Source: Cladocopium goreaui
Taxonomy: Eukaryota > Sar > Dinophyceae > Suessiales > Symbiodiniaceae
Reading direction: 5' to 3'
Length of the DNA stretch: 64,000 nucleotides
NCBI GenBank assembly: GCA_947184155.2
Contig: CAMXCT020002775.1
Span: 23,333 to 87,332, forward strand
Part shown: piece after piece, positions 40,406 through 50,802 of the stretch
How positions within the stretch are numbered: position 1 is the stretch's first letter
How the letters are laid out: the number at the start of each line of letters is the position of its first letter
Notes under the pieces: generated by a model
The model's database searches: none
Seen by the model: the letters and a program-made list of their open reading frames with translations, nothing else
Told to the model about the DNA's origin: nothing
Translations under genes and position numbers: made by a program

Positions 40406-41258
40406 TTGAAACCTTGGCAGCCTAGCTGGGGCACTGAAAATGTGCTGAAAGAAGTGGATGATTTGGAGAGCTTACAGGAAATAAGGCCCAATGCTTTGGC
40501 TTTTCCTAAGCTCTTAGAAGCCATGGAGCATAAGATCAAAGCCATTGATACTTTGACTTCTTCCATGCTGCTGAAGCTGGCTAAGAACTTTCCCTGCAGC
40601 TTTGAGAAGCAGTTACAAGAATGCGCTGGATGAGAAAGCAAGCAGTGCCTCTGCAGGAGCTTTGAAACTCCAAACTAACCAGCAGATGCTGCAGAAGAAT
40701 TGCCACTTTGGTTCAAAACTTGAGCAGTTTCGAACATTTTGTTTACTCTTTTGACCCTGGAGTTGGAAAGGCTTTCAGATCCTCAGGTGTTTGCAATTGA
40801 GCCATCCTTGTTGCAAACCAAAGCCTGTCCCAGGAGATTGTTTCCTCTGGCCGCAGAAATTTGGCACAGCTGGTATAATGTGAGCAGCAGCAATCATTCC
40901 AGGAGTAAACCTGACTTGTGCTCTCGTGGTGACTTGGTCTACTTGAAGCCATTGTGGCAGCACATTTGGTTGTGGTGAAGTCCTTTGCTTTTTGACCAAC
41001 AACCTTGGAGATGATGTGGCTGTGCTAAAAATATTGCACTTGCAGAAAATGGCTGGAACCTTTGCCGAATGGGAAGACAGAAGGAGCCATCAGGCTGTGC
41101 CCTTGCAAGACTTACGGTTGCAGTGACTTTTGCCAAAGGCCAGCAGAAGATCACAACTTTGACTCCTTGAAGCTTTGGGTGAAAAACTGTGGCAGTAATA
41201 TCTGTGCAGAAAGGCATAATGTCTTTGGAACCTCTTGTGTGGCAAGAAACCTATAGTA
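40406..41258 (+). pseudogene. Degraded coding region, unknown protein
   Basis: Open stretch 'WGTENVLKEVDDLESLQEIR' and 'LLKLAKNFPCSFEKQLQ' is followed by a frame change near 40,616 into 'YKNALDEKASSASAGALKLQ' and 'TNQQMLQKNCHFGSKLEQF'. Further pieces ('FAEWEDRRSHQAVPLQDLRL' near 41,060) contain stops. The sequence looks like a once-continuous helical protein now broken by indels and stop codons. Confidence 0.45.
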
Positions 41259-41655
41259 GCTCAAAGATTTCTATGTTTGAAAGATGTCCAACCTCAAAAG
41301 CCTTAAGGCTCAGGCATATGTATCTTGCGAACATATAGTGTGATATACACTGCTCAAGCTGATGATGACCGCAAATATCAACAGAAACCTTTGATGGCTC
41401 AAACCTTTTTTGTTGGTCACATGTCAGAAAGACAGTAGCCATTCTGCGATGTGCATGTATATTTACATATAATATAATTGTATTTCTTTGGAAATATTCA
41501 TGAAAATAAGCACAACTAAACAATTAGTAACTAGTTAGCTAACCAGTTGCTAAGTACTTACCTAATTGCACATAATTTCCATTCTAACTAGTTAGTATTC
41601 ATCTTAATTTTCAACCTAACTCACTTAACCACTTAGTAACCCCACAGCCCATCTA

Positions 41656-41890
41656 CCCAATAGACTAGGTTAGACAAAAACGAGACTAATCCCTAATTCA
41701 CAAAAATCTAACTATTAGTTAGAAAAAAGTTACCTAATCGCTGCCTAATTAGTTTGAAAAAATGACTAAGTCAAGGTTAAAAGTAACCTGCGCATAACCT
41801 AACCTTCTCCAGAACAATCTGACTAATAGTTAGATTTGAATCTGTCTTAGACAACAAAATCTGCCTAAGTCACGAGAAAACTTCCCCGCA
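41656..41890. repeat. TAACTA/TTAGTTAG-rich repeat, related to 63,600-63,785
   Basis: 'cccaatagactaggttagac', 'aatctaactattagttagaa' and 'cctaattcacaaaaatct' recur in inverse order near the right edge of the window ('aggttagacaaaaaagtcgc', 'ctaactattagttagattt', 'cctagtatattgggtaag'). Probably two copies of one small repeat family in opposite orientation. Confidence 0.6.
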
Positions 41891-41974
41891 AACTTCCTTC
41901 AAACTGCCTCTAAACTGCCTCACCCAGTGTGGCAGTTTTGGGAAGGAGAATTTGTGTGGAAGGGGTTATAGAAA

Positions 41975-42115
41975 TATAATTATGTATATATATATATATA
42001 TATGTGTGTGTGCGTGTGTGTATATACACATACGCATACATACATACATACATACATACATACATACATACATACATACATACATACATACATACATACA
42101 CAAATATCTACATCT
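41975..42115 (+). repeat. TA, GT and CATA microsatellites
   Basis: 'tatatatatatat', 'gtgtgtgtgcgtg' and then a long 'catacatacatacata' run. Open frames here are artefacts. Confidence 0.95.
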
Positions 42116-42167
42116 ATATACATGTGTAATATACATATATATATAACTGTTGAATATCACACATACT

Positions 42168-42360
42168 AAACACTACCACTGCCACTGCCACTACTACTAC
42201 TACTGCTGCTGCTACTACTACTGCTGCTGCTACTACTACCACTACTACTGCTACTACTACTACTGCTACTACTACTACTACTGCTACTACTACTACTACT
42301 ACTTCTACTACTACTACTACTACTACGACGACTACTACTACTACTACTACTGCTGTAGCA
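42168..42360 (+). repeat. (CTA/CTG)n trinucleotide array
   Basis: 'ctactactactgctgctgct' and variants continue for almost 190 bases, giving homopolymeric Tyr, Val, Ser or Thr frames depending on phase. Adjacent 42,360-42,600 is a CAA/CCA-rich low-complexity stretch. Confidence 0.95.
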
Positions 42361-43028
42361 CAAGTACAACTACAACAGCAACAACAAGAAGAACAAGGAC
42401 AAGAACAAAGAACAAAGAATGACAGTAACAAGCAGAACCCAAACAAAAACAAACTTCAGAACAATAGCACCAATACCAACGCCAACATCCACACCAGACC
42501 CAACACACACCAGCACCATACCAACACCAAGATCAACACCAGGGTAACAGCACGCGATTCATCATCACAAGCAGGCCGCAACACCACAAATCATCATCGG
42601 ACAGGCACACAGGGACAGGAAGGCCAATAAGTTCACACAGCTGTGTGTACTGACACAGGGGGACAATCGTGGTATTTTGTTTGTTATATGATCACCCTGC
42701 TTGTGTTTCCTGAGCTTGTCGGTCCTGAAGGCCACAGGACGGTGAAAAATCTGAAGTCACACAGTCTCTCTGGGTTGAACACTCAAAACGGTATAAACAC
42801 TCTCTCTCAGAAGGTAGAAAGCGCTCACAAGGTATATGGGAGGTTTAGGAGACGGCTTGCAACACATGGCAAAATGATGTGACTCATGTGCCACCAGCAA
42901 CCAAAGAAGGAACATTATGTCGTCAGCAGTCTACAGTTGAATTTACAATCCTGACTCTAGATAGATGATCTCTTGCCACTAAGAGTGCTATTTTCGAACA
43001 CACAAAAATTCAGGCAATGCTGCAATTT

Positions 43029-43253
43029 TCACTCGTGCTTCAGAAATTGCAAGTGCAGCGCAATGCGGTAGCGCACCATCATTTTGCCTATTGTCTGTCC
43101 TGGCCTTTGGCAATTGACACAAGCTTCTGCAAGCGTTGAAATTCTTCTTTGCATGTCTTCGCCCATGAAGCACCTAGTTAATCGAGGGCTGAGGAATCGA
43201 GCTAGCAGGCTGATGTGCTGCATGAAATGACTCTTCTGCGTGAGGTTGAACAA
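43029..43253 (-). CDS. C-terminal part of transposase-like dinoflagellate gene
   Basis: The minus frame reads 'LFNLTQKSHFMQHISLLARF', 'LSPRLTRCFMGEDMQRRIST' and ends 'LQFLKHE' at 43,029. It is the missing downstream part of the frame interrupted at 46,680. When the palindromic element 43,259-46,677 and one 3-bp target copy are left out, the preceding 'LLSNIAEHFIADK' reads straight into 'LFNLTQKSH'. The GEDM block and the K.HF..H segment resemble an abundant unnamed dinoflagellate ORF family. Confidence 0.65.
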   Translation of the reverse strand: MFNLTQKSHFMQHISLLARFLSPRLTRCFMGEDMQRRISTLAEACVNCQRPGQTIGKMMVRYRIALHLQFLKHE

Positions 43254-43599
43254 TTTGTAAGGAATTGAAATGGATTAGGGTTAGTATGAAATGGATTTGG
43301 GGGTGGATTTCTGAAAATTATTGTTGGTATATTGTTGTAATAAATGGGGGACCCATAGCCCCCACTCCAAACACCAACCACCCAGCAGTGGTGGCTGGCA
43401 GCGGCAGAGCTCCTGCACAGACGCTGGGTTGCAGTTGGGCGGATGGAGTGGTTTATTTAGGGTTATGTAGGTAGATGGCATCCCAATATGCCAATTAATA
43501 TCACCAATTCATCAGTGAACAGACTACAGTACATTTGATGTTAAAAGGTTTGACTCTCTAGTTTTATTTACATATATAAATATAGTCTTATAGATATGT

Positions 43600-43860
43600 G
43601 GATATGTTACACACATATATATATATATATATATATTCTACACTATACTATTTATGTATACACTATATATATATATATACACTATATATATATACACTCT
43701 ATATATATAAACACACTATATATATACGCTATATATATACACACACTTTATATACTATATATATACTTTATATATATATATATATATTTATTTACTATAT
43801 ATACTATATATATATATATATGCACATATATATATAAATACACATGTGTATACATATTTT
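43600..43860. repeat. TA-rich microsatellite in left foldback arm
   Basis: 'atatatatatata' with CACT and TACA interruptions. The counterpart in the right arm is about 46,030-46,350. The two are not exact complements in length, which explains most of the arm-length difference. Confidence 0.9.
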
Positions 43861-44500
43861 CCCCACCTGCCAGGTGAGGGTTGTTGGATGTTATCAGAGT
43901 TGTTCTTCTCCTTCTCCTCCTCCTACTCCTCTTCCTCCTCCTCCTCGTCCTCCTCCTTCTCCTCCACCACCTCTGCCTCCACTCCCATGTTCACTTCCGC
44001 CTTGCCAACTCTTCGCCAAGCTCTTCGCCAACTTCCGCACGTAGTGGGCACTGCTGGACCTCGACCTGGGACCTGCCGAGCTCAGTGAGCACCGCTGGAC
44101 CTCAACCTGGGACCTGCCGAGTTCAGTGAGCACCGCTGGACCTCAACCTGGGACCTTCCGAGCTCAGTGAGCACCGCTGGACCTCAACCTGGGACCCGCC
44201 GAGCTCAGTGAGCACTGCTGGACCTCAACCTGGGACCTTCCGAGCTCAGTGAGCACCGCTGGACCTCAACGGCCAAATAGAATGCCAGAAGATATGCCAG
44301 ATAGAATGCCAGAAGATACGCCAGATAGAATGCCAGATGGTATATCAGATAAAGTGCCAGAATGTTTGCCAGATTGAATGCCAGAAGATATGCCAGATAG
44401 AATGCCAGATGGTATATCAGATACAGTGCCAGAATGTTTGCCAGATTGAATGCCAGAAGATTTGCCAGATAGAATGCCAGATAGAATGCCCCCGGGGGGG
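43861..44500 (-). repeat. Composite dispersed repeat, copy 3 (in left foldback arm)
   Basis: Same modules as copy 1 in reverse: 'ccccacctgccaggtgaggg', a CTC-rich tract, five ~46-bp units ('cagtgagcaccgctggacct') and a 'gatatgccagatagaatgcc' array. It ends at a C/G homopolymer run near 44,490. Confidence 0.9.
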
Positions 44501-44685
44501 GGGAGGGGGGGGTTCCTTTTTGGCACTTTTTCTTTGTGGGAGCCATTTGACAAAGGATTTTCAAACTTGTGGGGGTCTGCTTTGGGGAGACTAGTAGCAG
44601 ATTCAATGGGCTTGTGTCTGAAAAGATTTCATTTTCAAGACTGAAACTCTGTAAGGGTGATTGTTTTTCTTGCCATGGATAATGG

Positions 44686-45220
44686 ACAAATTAAATTGCC
44701 GTGGATAATGGTTCAGAGATCTGCGGGTTTCAAACGAAATCCGTAGAAATCGGCCCTGCCTAGACCCAAATCCACCGCATATTAATTCATTGGCTTCAAA
44801 AATTGATCTTGCAGAAGTCCCTTTCCAAAAATCAGGCCTTGACTTCTGCAGGTTTCATCCGAAACCAGCAGAAGTACCAGGTAGAAAGCAAAACCTGCAG
44901 ATCTCACCTGCCAGGATTTGGGGGCTCAAGGTCTGCTGAAAAAGAAATGGCCCAGGGAGATCTGCAGGTTTCAAACGAAACAGGCAGAAGTACACTCATC
45001 AAAATTGCACAGCTAGATCTGCATGCTGCATATAAAGAATGGCTATGGATTTGGGATTATTATATGATTTTGATTTGTCTTTCATTCCGCAATCCTTCTT
45101 GGCAGCCATGGGTGACAGTCAAACTGACTTGTTCAGTGGTGATGCTGACATGGAGCTACTCGACAAGTTGGAAACTTGGTCACAGAACATACAACCAATA
45201 TCTTTTCACAGAACATACAA
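44686..45220 (+). other. Unique loop of the foldback element
   Basis: Contains three versions of 'tctgcaggtttcaaacgaaa' or similar ('gcgggtttcaaacgaaatcc', 'tctgcaggtttcatccgaaa'), about 100-120 bases apart, and the start of a plus frame 'MAMDLGLLYDFDLSF' that runs into the right arm. It may be captured host sequence; no family recognised. Confidence 0.5.
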
Positions 45221-45399
45221 CCATTATCCATGGCAAGAAAAACAATCACCCTTACAGAGTTTCAGTCTTGAAAATGAAATCTTTTCAGACACAAGCCCAT
45301 TGAATCTGCTACTAGTCTCCCCAAAGCAGACCCCCACAAGTTTGAAAATCCTTTGTCAAATGGCTCCCACAAAGAAAAAGTGCCAAAAAGGAACCCCCC

Positions 45400-46030
45400 C
45401 CTCCCCCCCCCGGGGGCATTCTATCTGGCAAATCTTCTGGCATTCAATCTGGCAAACATTCTGGCACTGTATCTGATATACCATCTGGCATTCTATCTGG
45501 CATATCTTCTGGCATTCAATCTGGCAAACATTCTGGCACTTTATCTGATATACCATCTGGCATTCTATCTGGCGTATCTTCTGGCATTCTATCTGGCATA
45601 TCTTCTGGCATTCTATTTGGCCGTTGAGGTCCAGCGGTGCTCACTGAGCTCGGAAGGTCCCAGGTTGAGGTCCAGCAGTGCTCACTGAGCTCGGCGGGTC
45701 CCAGGTTGAGGTCCAGCGGTGCTCACTGAGCTCGGAAGGTCCCAGGTTGAGGTCCAGCGGTGCTCACTGAACTCGGCAGGTCCCAGGTTGAGGTCCAGCG
45801 GTGCTCACTGAGCTCGGCAGGTCCCAGGTCGAGGTCCAGCAGTGCACACTACGTGCGGAAGTTGGCGAAGAGCTTGGCGAAGAGTTGGCAAGGCGGAAGT
45901 GAACATGGGAGTGGAGGCAGAGGTGGTGGAGGAGGAGGAGGACGAGGAGGAGGAGGAAGAGGAGTAGGAGGAGGAGAAGGAGAAGAACAACTCTGATAAC
46001 ATCTAACAACCCTCACCTGGCAGGTTGGGA
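45400..46030 (+). repeat. Composite dispersed repeat, copy 4 (in right foldback arm)
   Basis: Reverse complement of copy 3 and same order as copy 1: 'ggcattctatctggc' array, ~46-bp 'gtgctcactgagctcgg' units, GAG-rich tract and the 'ccctcacctggcaggttggg' terminus. Near identity to copy 3 reflects the palindrome. Confidence 0.9.
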
Positions 46031-46698
46031 AAAATATGTATACACATGTGTATTTATATATATATATATATATCTACATCGATGTGCATATATATATATA
46101 GTATATATATATAGTGTATGTATGGTATATATATATATATATATATAAAGTATATATATATATATATATAGTACAGATATATATAATATATATAGAGTGT
46201 ATTTATATATATATAGAGTGTATATATATAGAGTATATATATATAGTGTGTATATATATAGTGTATATATATATATAGTATATATATAGAATAGTATATA
46301 TAGTATATATATATGTAACATATCCACATATCTATAAGACCATATATATATATATATGTATTTAAAACTAGAGATTCAAACCTTTTAACTTTTAACATCA
46401 AATGTACTGTAGTCTGTTCACTGATGAATTGGTGATATTAATTGGCATATTGGGATGCCATCTACCTACATAACCCTAAATAAACCACTCCATCCGCCCA
46501 ACTGCAACGCAGCGTCTGTGCAGGAGCTCTGCCGCTGCCAGCCACCACTGCTGGGTGGTTGGTGTTTGGAGTGGGGGCTATGGGTCCCCCATTTATTACA
46601 ACAATATACCAACAATAATTTTCAGAAATCCACCCCCAAATCCATTTCATACTAACCCTAATCCATTTCAATTCCTTTGTCAGCGATAAAGTGTTCGG

Positions 46699-47540
46699 CT
46701 ATGTTTGACAGCAGCAGGAGCATGCCAGTACACAAATGTTCAAATTTTTTGGCACCTCAGGAAGGGCCAATTCTCGACGGTTGACAATGAGGATCTCCTC
46801 GAGGTCTCGGTTCATGGTCAAATATAGCTCGATCTCCCGGTGCACTTTCAAGCGACGGTTCATGTACTTTTGCCAAACCGATAAGAGAGGACCGCAGAGA
46901 TATTTGATCTCTGCGGCTTTGCCGCGGAGCTTTGGGTATTGCGGCGACTTCCTTTCAAACATTGAGACACGATTCAGGTATCTGAATCTGCAAGGCACAG
47001 ACTGCTCCTTGTAGAAATAGCAAATGTCATTCCAAATTTGCCGAATGTTTTCAGAAGGGTCCCCTGGAAGGATGTGCTTTGTGAGCAAAGACAGTACAGA
47101 TCCGTAACACAGCTGGTCGTGGCCTAAGTACTTGCAATGCATCCAGTCCAGGGCTATCACCCTGGTGAAAATCCTGGTTCCTTGAAAAGTGGGCAAGGGG
47201 ACCTGTCGGGCCACGCCCGCCATGCCACAGCTGATCACTGCAAATCGCGCCATGGGGCATTGTCACGAAAATCCATCCAGGTGTTAGGACCTTTGCCACG
47301 ACACCGGCATAAACAGCATGGCCCTTTCTCAAGCGTGGATAGCTGGTTGGAAGATACCTCAGAACGAAAAAACCGCCACAGTGGACATGACTCTGGAGCT
47401 ATGCGTGTTTGGAACATCCTGTGGGTTTTGACAGCATGTTTAAATAGGTTTAACATATGTTGGCAAAAGTTTTTGTGCTGTTCACAATGTCTAAGGTGCA
47501 AAATTACACACACATACACACATACATATACATATATAGG

Positions 47541-47577
<37 letters not shown>

Positions 47578-47690
47578 CGATAGATCGATAGATCGATCGA
47601 TCGATATAGATCGATAGATCGATCGATCGATAGATAGATAGATAGATCAGGGGATGTTACAAGCATATTTTTGAAGATTGGAGTTTCCAC
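46699..47690 (-). pseudogene. Transposase-like dinoflagellate gene, middle part, frameshifted
   Basis: A first frame carries 'CCLCRCRGKGPNTWMDFRDN' and 'APWRDLQ' (about 47,330-47,235). The next frame (47,253-46,699) carries 'GTRIFTRVIALDWMHCKYLG', 'SVLSLLTKHILPGDPSENIR' and 'SPQYPKLRGKAAEIKYLCGP'. At a run of six T near 46,747 the frame changes again, giving 'FEHLCTGMLLLLSNIAEHF' up to the foldback insertion. The D-x-M-H motif is faintly like the DVMH block of CACTA-type transposases, but I cannot assign a superfamily. It belongs with the pieces at 48,391-49,385 and 43,029-43,253. Confidence 0.6.
47530..47655 (+). repeat. GATA/GATC microsatellite
   Basis: 'tagatagatagata' changes to 'gatcgatcgatc' and back. 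Lies in a non-coding stretch between two blocks of the transposase-like gene (47,700-48,340 shows no gene). Confidence 0.95.
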
Positions 47691-48348
47691 TGGGCATTGA
47701 GTTGCGCCTACCTCGTTCCATGTTTGGCAATAATGCGCTCAGTTTTTGATGGCCCTTTTTTGGGGCTGAAAAAAGGGTTGCGAAGGAGATTTTTTAGAAT
47801 TTATAGCCCGAAATGGAACATTGTAACCATTGTTTATTTTTGGAGGTGTTGCTGAGCTGCGGTACCGACTCTTGTGAAAAGTGACAAGTATCTGATACAC
47901 CAGCTTGTGCCACCTTGTTGGAGGGGATGTCTTTCGACTCTTGGGCCTTGTGTGGTTGTAGGACTGCTACTATAGGAAGGGGATAGGTTCTATGGTCACT
48001 ATACATAATTCTTCCTGGTTGGCCTTCTTTTCTGGTTTCTATTCTTTTCTATTTGCCTCCCTGTCTTTCTTTTTGTTCTCCTCTTATTTTTTCTGGCCTA
48101 CAGTGTTTCGTCCCATTTCATTTCTTTGTCTTCCTGTGTCTGTAACTTCTTCCCGTTTCTTGATGTGGTAGATGATGTAAGGTTCTATTTTTTTGTTTCC
48201 TGTGATTATGGGTAAACAAAATATGTTGAACTAAAGGCTATTACTGTATTTTTTGTGTGTCAATCCTGTTTCAAAATCTTGAAATGTGGAATTATTGAGT
48301 TAAAATATTGCGGTATAAGAGTTGGACAAAAAAGGACCAAGCGTGCTA

Positions 48349-48479
48349 ATTTTCCACTTGGGTTGGCACCCCAAAAAAGGCCCCCACAAGTCATAAAAAT
48401 ATGGCTAAAATGTGGGGAAAACAATGTATTCTTGAGACTTGTGGGGGCCTTTTTCGGGGAACCAACTCAAGTGGAAAAT
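48349..48479. mobile_element. 131-bp hairpin MITE
   Basis: Two 44-base arms (48,349-48,392 'attttccacttgggttggca'... and 48,436-48,479 ...'aactcaagtggaaaat') are reverse complements with about four mismatches, separated by 43 bases. It interrupts the transposase-like gene just downstream of the 'DRDVDG' block. Confidence 0.8.
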
Positions 48480-48639
48480 CGCCAGCCAAGTGTTGTAATT
48501 TCTGTTCGTTTGTCACGGCACTGCCCAAAAAAAATGGGCATACATCCCGGGAAAAAAGGGCATACATGGGGGTTTTCCCTTCTTGGATATACGATGTATG
48601 GCCGTTTTTTTTGACTCCCTCCCCCTTTTTGGGGATCAG

Positions 48640-49385
48640 CTGTAAAAATGCTAACCAACTGGAACAGCCAAGAAACTTCAAGCCATCAACATCGCGGTCA
48701 GGCCATTGTCCCCTCAATAGCCAGCGTAGACTCCATGCTAACATCGTGAAAAACCTGTTAAGGGTATCTTTTTCAACATCTTGGCTGATAGCACGAAGCT
48801 TTTCGAACAGGCCGTAAATCAGGAACTGTGCTTCGTTTGTGGTTCCAAATCCCACCATCGATGACCAGCTCATCACTACCATTTGCTGTGCCCAGGATTT
48901 ACCAATTCCAGTTATAGGCACCTCATCTCCATTATTGAGAGTGGTACAACCCACTGGTCAAAATCCGGGATCAGCTTCACCTCTGAAGCAAAAAAACTTG
49001 GATGTAAGCGGTTGGTGCGCCAAAACTCTTTCAGTCGTTCTTGGCTAGGTAGGATGCTTCTTCTCCATGTTCCCTTGTAAAAATTGTAGATGGCCGAGAA
49101 CAACTCATGGGGCCAAAGCATGCATTGGTTGAGCATGCCCAATGGGGTTTTGAAAGGCAAACGGCAGGACATTGCCTCTGGGATAGTTATTTTCATCGGG
49201 ATGGCGCTGATGAACTCGAAGTAGCATTTGTTTGGATAGAAGCCCCGGCTTCCTATATCTCCAATTTTCCGAAGCTCCTCCAGGGATGTGACCCCATCCT
49301 TGAATTTTACCGCATCCTCAAAAGCAGCCAAAGCAATCTTTTGGGCCAACTTAGGAGACATTTCTCCCCATGCAAACGGGGACAC
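48640..49385 (-). pseudogene. Transposase-like dinoflagellate gene, N-terminal/central part, one-base frameshift
   Basis: The first frame (49,385-48,912) reads 'IPEAMSCRLPFKTPLGMLNQ', 'CMLWPHELFSAIYNFYKGTW' and 'LKEFWRTNRLHPSFFASEVK', ending 'DFDQWVVPLSI'. At about 48,934 one base is missing, and the next frame continues 'GDEVPITGIGKSWAQQMVVM', 'SWSSMVGFGTTNEAQFLIYG' and 'AWSLRWLLRGQWPDRDVDG'. The WPHELF...FW...HP...GDxVP order matches, from memory, an abundant unnamed dinoflagellate protein family found in many genomic copies, hence 'transposase-like'. The open frame beyond 48,640 to 48,391 is non-coding and MITE DNA. Confidence 0.65.
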
Positions 49386-49669
49386 AAGTAAGGCGGTTAG
49401 GGCTGAAGTGCCAGGTTACCCAATTTTCATCTCTGCTTGCTTGCATGCGCTGTCGCACACCACCCTTTCTTTTTGGAGACCTTGTCCCGGATGGACACCG
49501 TTTCATAGCTATAGCCGCGCGAAAGCTGAGGCCCAAAGATTGGCAAGATGTTGGGCAATTCCTTTTGGGAAATGTAGCTTTCTGTGTGCATGTGAAAATG
49601 GCCTGCATTTGGCCTCTGAGAAGGGAAGTATAGATGCAACCATTGCCAAACAAAAACGAAATATACATA

Positions 49670-49671
49670 TT

Positions 49672-49703
<32 letters not shown>

Positions 49704-49732
49704 CATATATATATACATATATATATATATGT
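49670..49732 (+). repeat. TA/CATA microsatellite
   Basis: 'tatatatatatatacatat' and variants; no gene in 49,390-50,800 other than repeats and this microsatellite. Confidence 0.95.
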
Positions 49733-49929
49733 TGGTTATCATGCTTGTCTGTCAGTATAGTTGGTTGGACCCTTTACCTCAGGATAGCATGGGTGAATTC
49801 TGACTCTTCCTGCTTTGTCATTTCGTAGGAAATTTGAACCTTTTTCCAGCTTTTAGTAAGTCTACCTGAGAATAAATGCGAAGAAGTGGTCAACAGCTCA
49901 GGTTTGGACCCATATACAGAGTAGCCACT

Positions 49930-50292
49930 CACGGTATAATCTCTCAAGGTAAACCCTAATCTCTCAGTCTCAAGGTAAACCCTGATTGGTCCTCAAGGTA
50001 AACACTCACTGGTACTGTCAAGGGTAACCCAAAAACGCTGACCCTCATCAGTGGACGCACTCCTTTTGGTTTTAAAACTCAGGGCCAAAGGTAGGATAAA
50101 ACTGTTATACACCAATACTGTTTCTTCATGATGAACTGGCAACAATGTTTGACACCCGAACCTGTTGAACCAAGCAGTGAATAAACCCATTCTGTACCAA
50201 TAAAAGCGGCAACAAAACATCGTGAGAGGATTCACCACATGAAAATCTACCATGAGAGTCTACCATGAGAGTCTACCCATGAGAGTGTTTCC
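49930..50292 (-). repeat. ACTCTCA..GGTAAA / TGAGAGTNTACC microrepeats
   Basis: 'aatctctcaaggtaaaccct', 'ctcagtctcaaggtaaacc' and 'cctcaaggtaaacactcac' occur at 49,938-50,030. 'catgagagtctaccatgaga' and a third copy occur at 50,249-50,292, in the opposite sense. The same motif recurs at 42,756-42,837, 57,597-57,705, 59,651-59,722 and 59,930-60,022. Confidence 0.7.
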
Positions 50293-50802
50293 CCAAATTA
50301 ACTAGATTCTGGTCACCCGTCAGCACATATCCGAATTTAAAAGGTATGATCTTAGACTGATGAAAAAACAATTCTTGTGGACATGAAGCACCAAAACCTT
50401 TCTTAATGAAAAACTGTAAAGTTGGGTCACCCAGATTTGAAACATACCCCTGAACATGTTGCAACGCTTTCCCAAACCCGTTTTCCATCGCTCAGCTCAC
50501 AGATTTTGCGCAGAAATGCCGACGTGGCATTGCTTATAGATTGCCTTTCCAAAAAAATTGCCCTCAGCCATACCAAAATGTGAGGGCTGCCAGCTCTCCA
50601 CACGAAGCATGTACTGAATAATAAAACAAAACTGACCAGGTTTATTTTTCTTATGCTGAACATGGTTTCCAAAAGTATGCGCTTGAAGAAACTAGTTATG
50701 TACATCATATCATATTGTAAAACTGTGGAGAGACACCTCAAACCGTCTCTTCCAAAAATTTTGGCTGCACAGTTGGCAACACAGCCATCCCTCAGCCACC
50801 CC

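Larger units (their letters stand above)
37609..41655. mobile_element. Element F: ~4.05 kb with TAGATGGGCTGTGG inverted termini
   Basis: The left end 'tagatgggctgtgg' followed by 'ttttactaactagtt' is matched on the right by the reverse complement 'cttagtaaccccacagccca' ending 'tcta' at 41,655. Both subterminal regions (37,625-37,860 and 41,520-41,640) are rich in 'taactagttag' words. The interior includes degraded coding-like pieces (38,930-39,175 and 40,400-41,260) and the palindrome cluster at 39,430-39,745. Flanking 'ta' on both sides is compatible with a TA target, but the end is not sharply fixed. Confidence 0.6.
43259..46677. mobile_element. Foldback element: 3.4-kb near-perfect palindrome with 1.43-kb arms
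   Basis: The left arm (43,259-44,685) and right arm (45,221-46,677) are near-exact reverse complements; both begin at the outside with 'aaggaattgaaatggattag'. A 535-base unique loop separates them. Each arm contains a TA-rich microsatellite zone and a full copy of the composite repeat. The flanks share 'TGT' (43,256-43,258 and 46,678-46,680), and removing the element plus one TGT rejoins an open frame. No transposase is encoded. The loop and inner arm contain a short plus frame 'MAMDLGLLYDFDLSFIPQSF' (45,039 on), possibly a captured exon. Confidence 0.85.

Noticed and set aside
42114-42452. Poly-Val, poly-Ser and poly-Tyr ORFs
   Set aside because: (CTA/CTG)n trinucleotide repeat read in different frames.
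44803-45303. 166-residue ORF in the foldback loop as a transposase
   Set aside because: No catalytic motif; the second half is in the arm repeat, so it is at most a captured exon.
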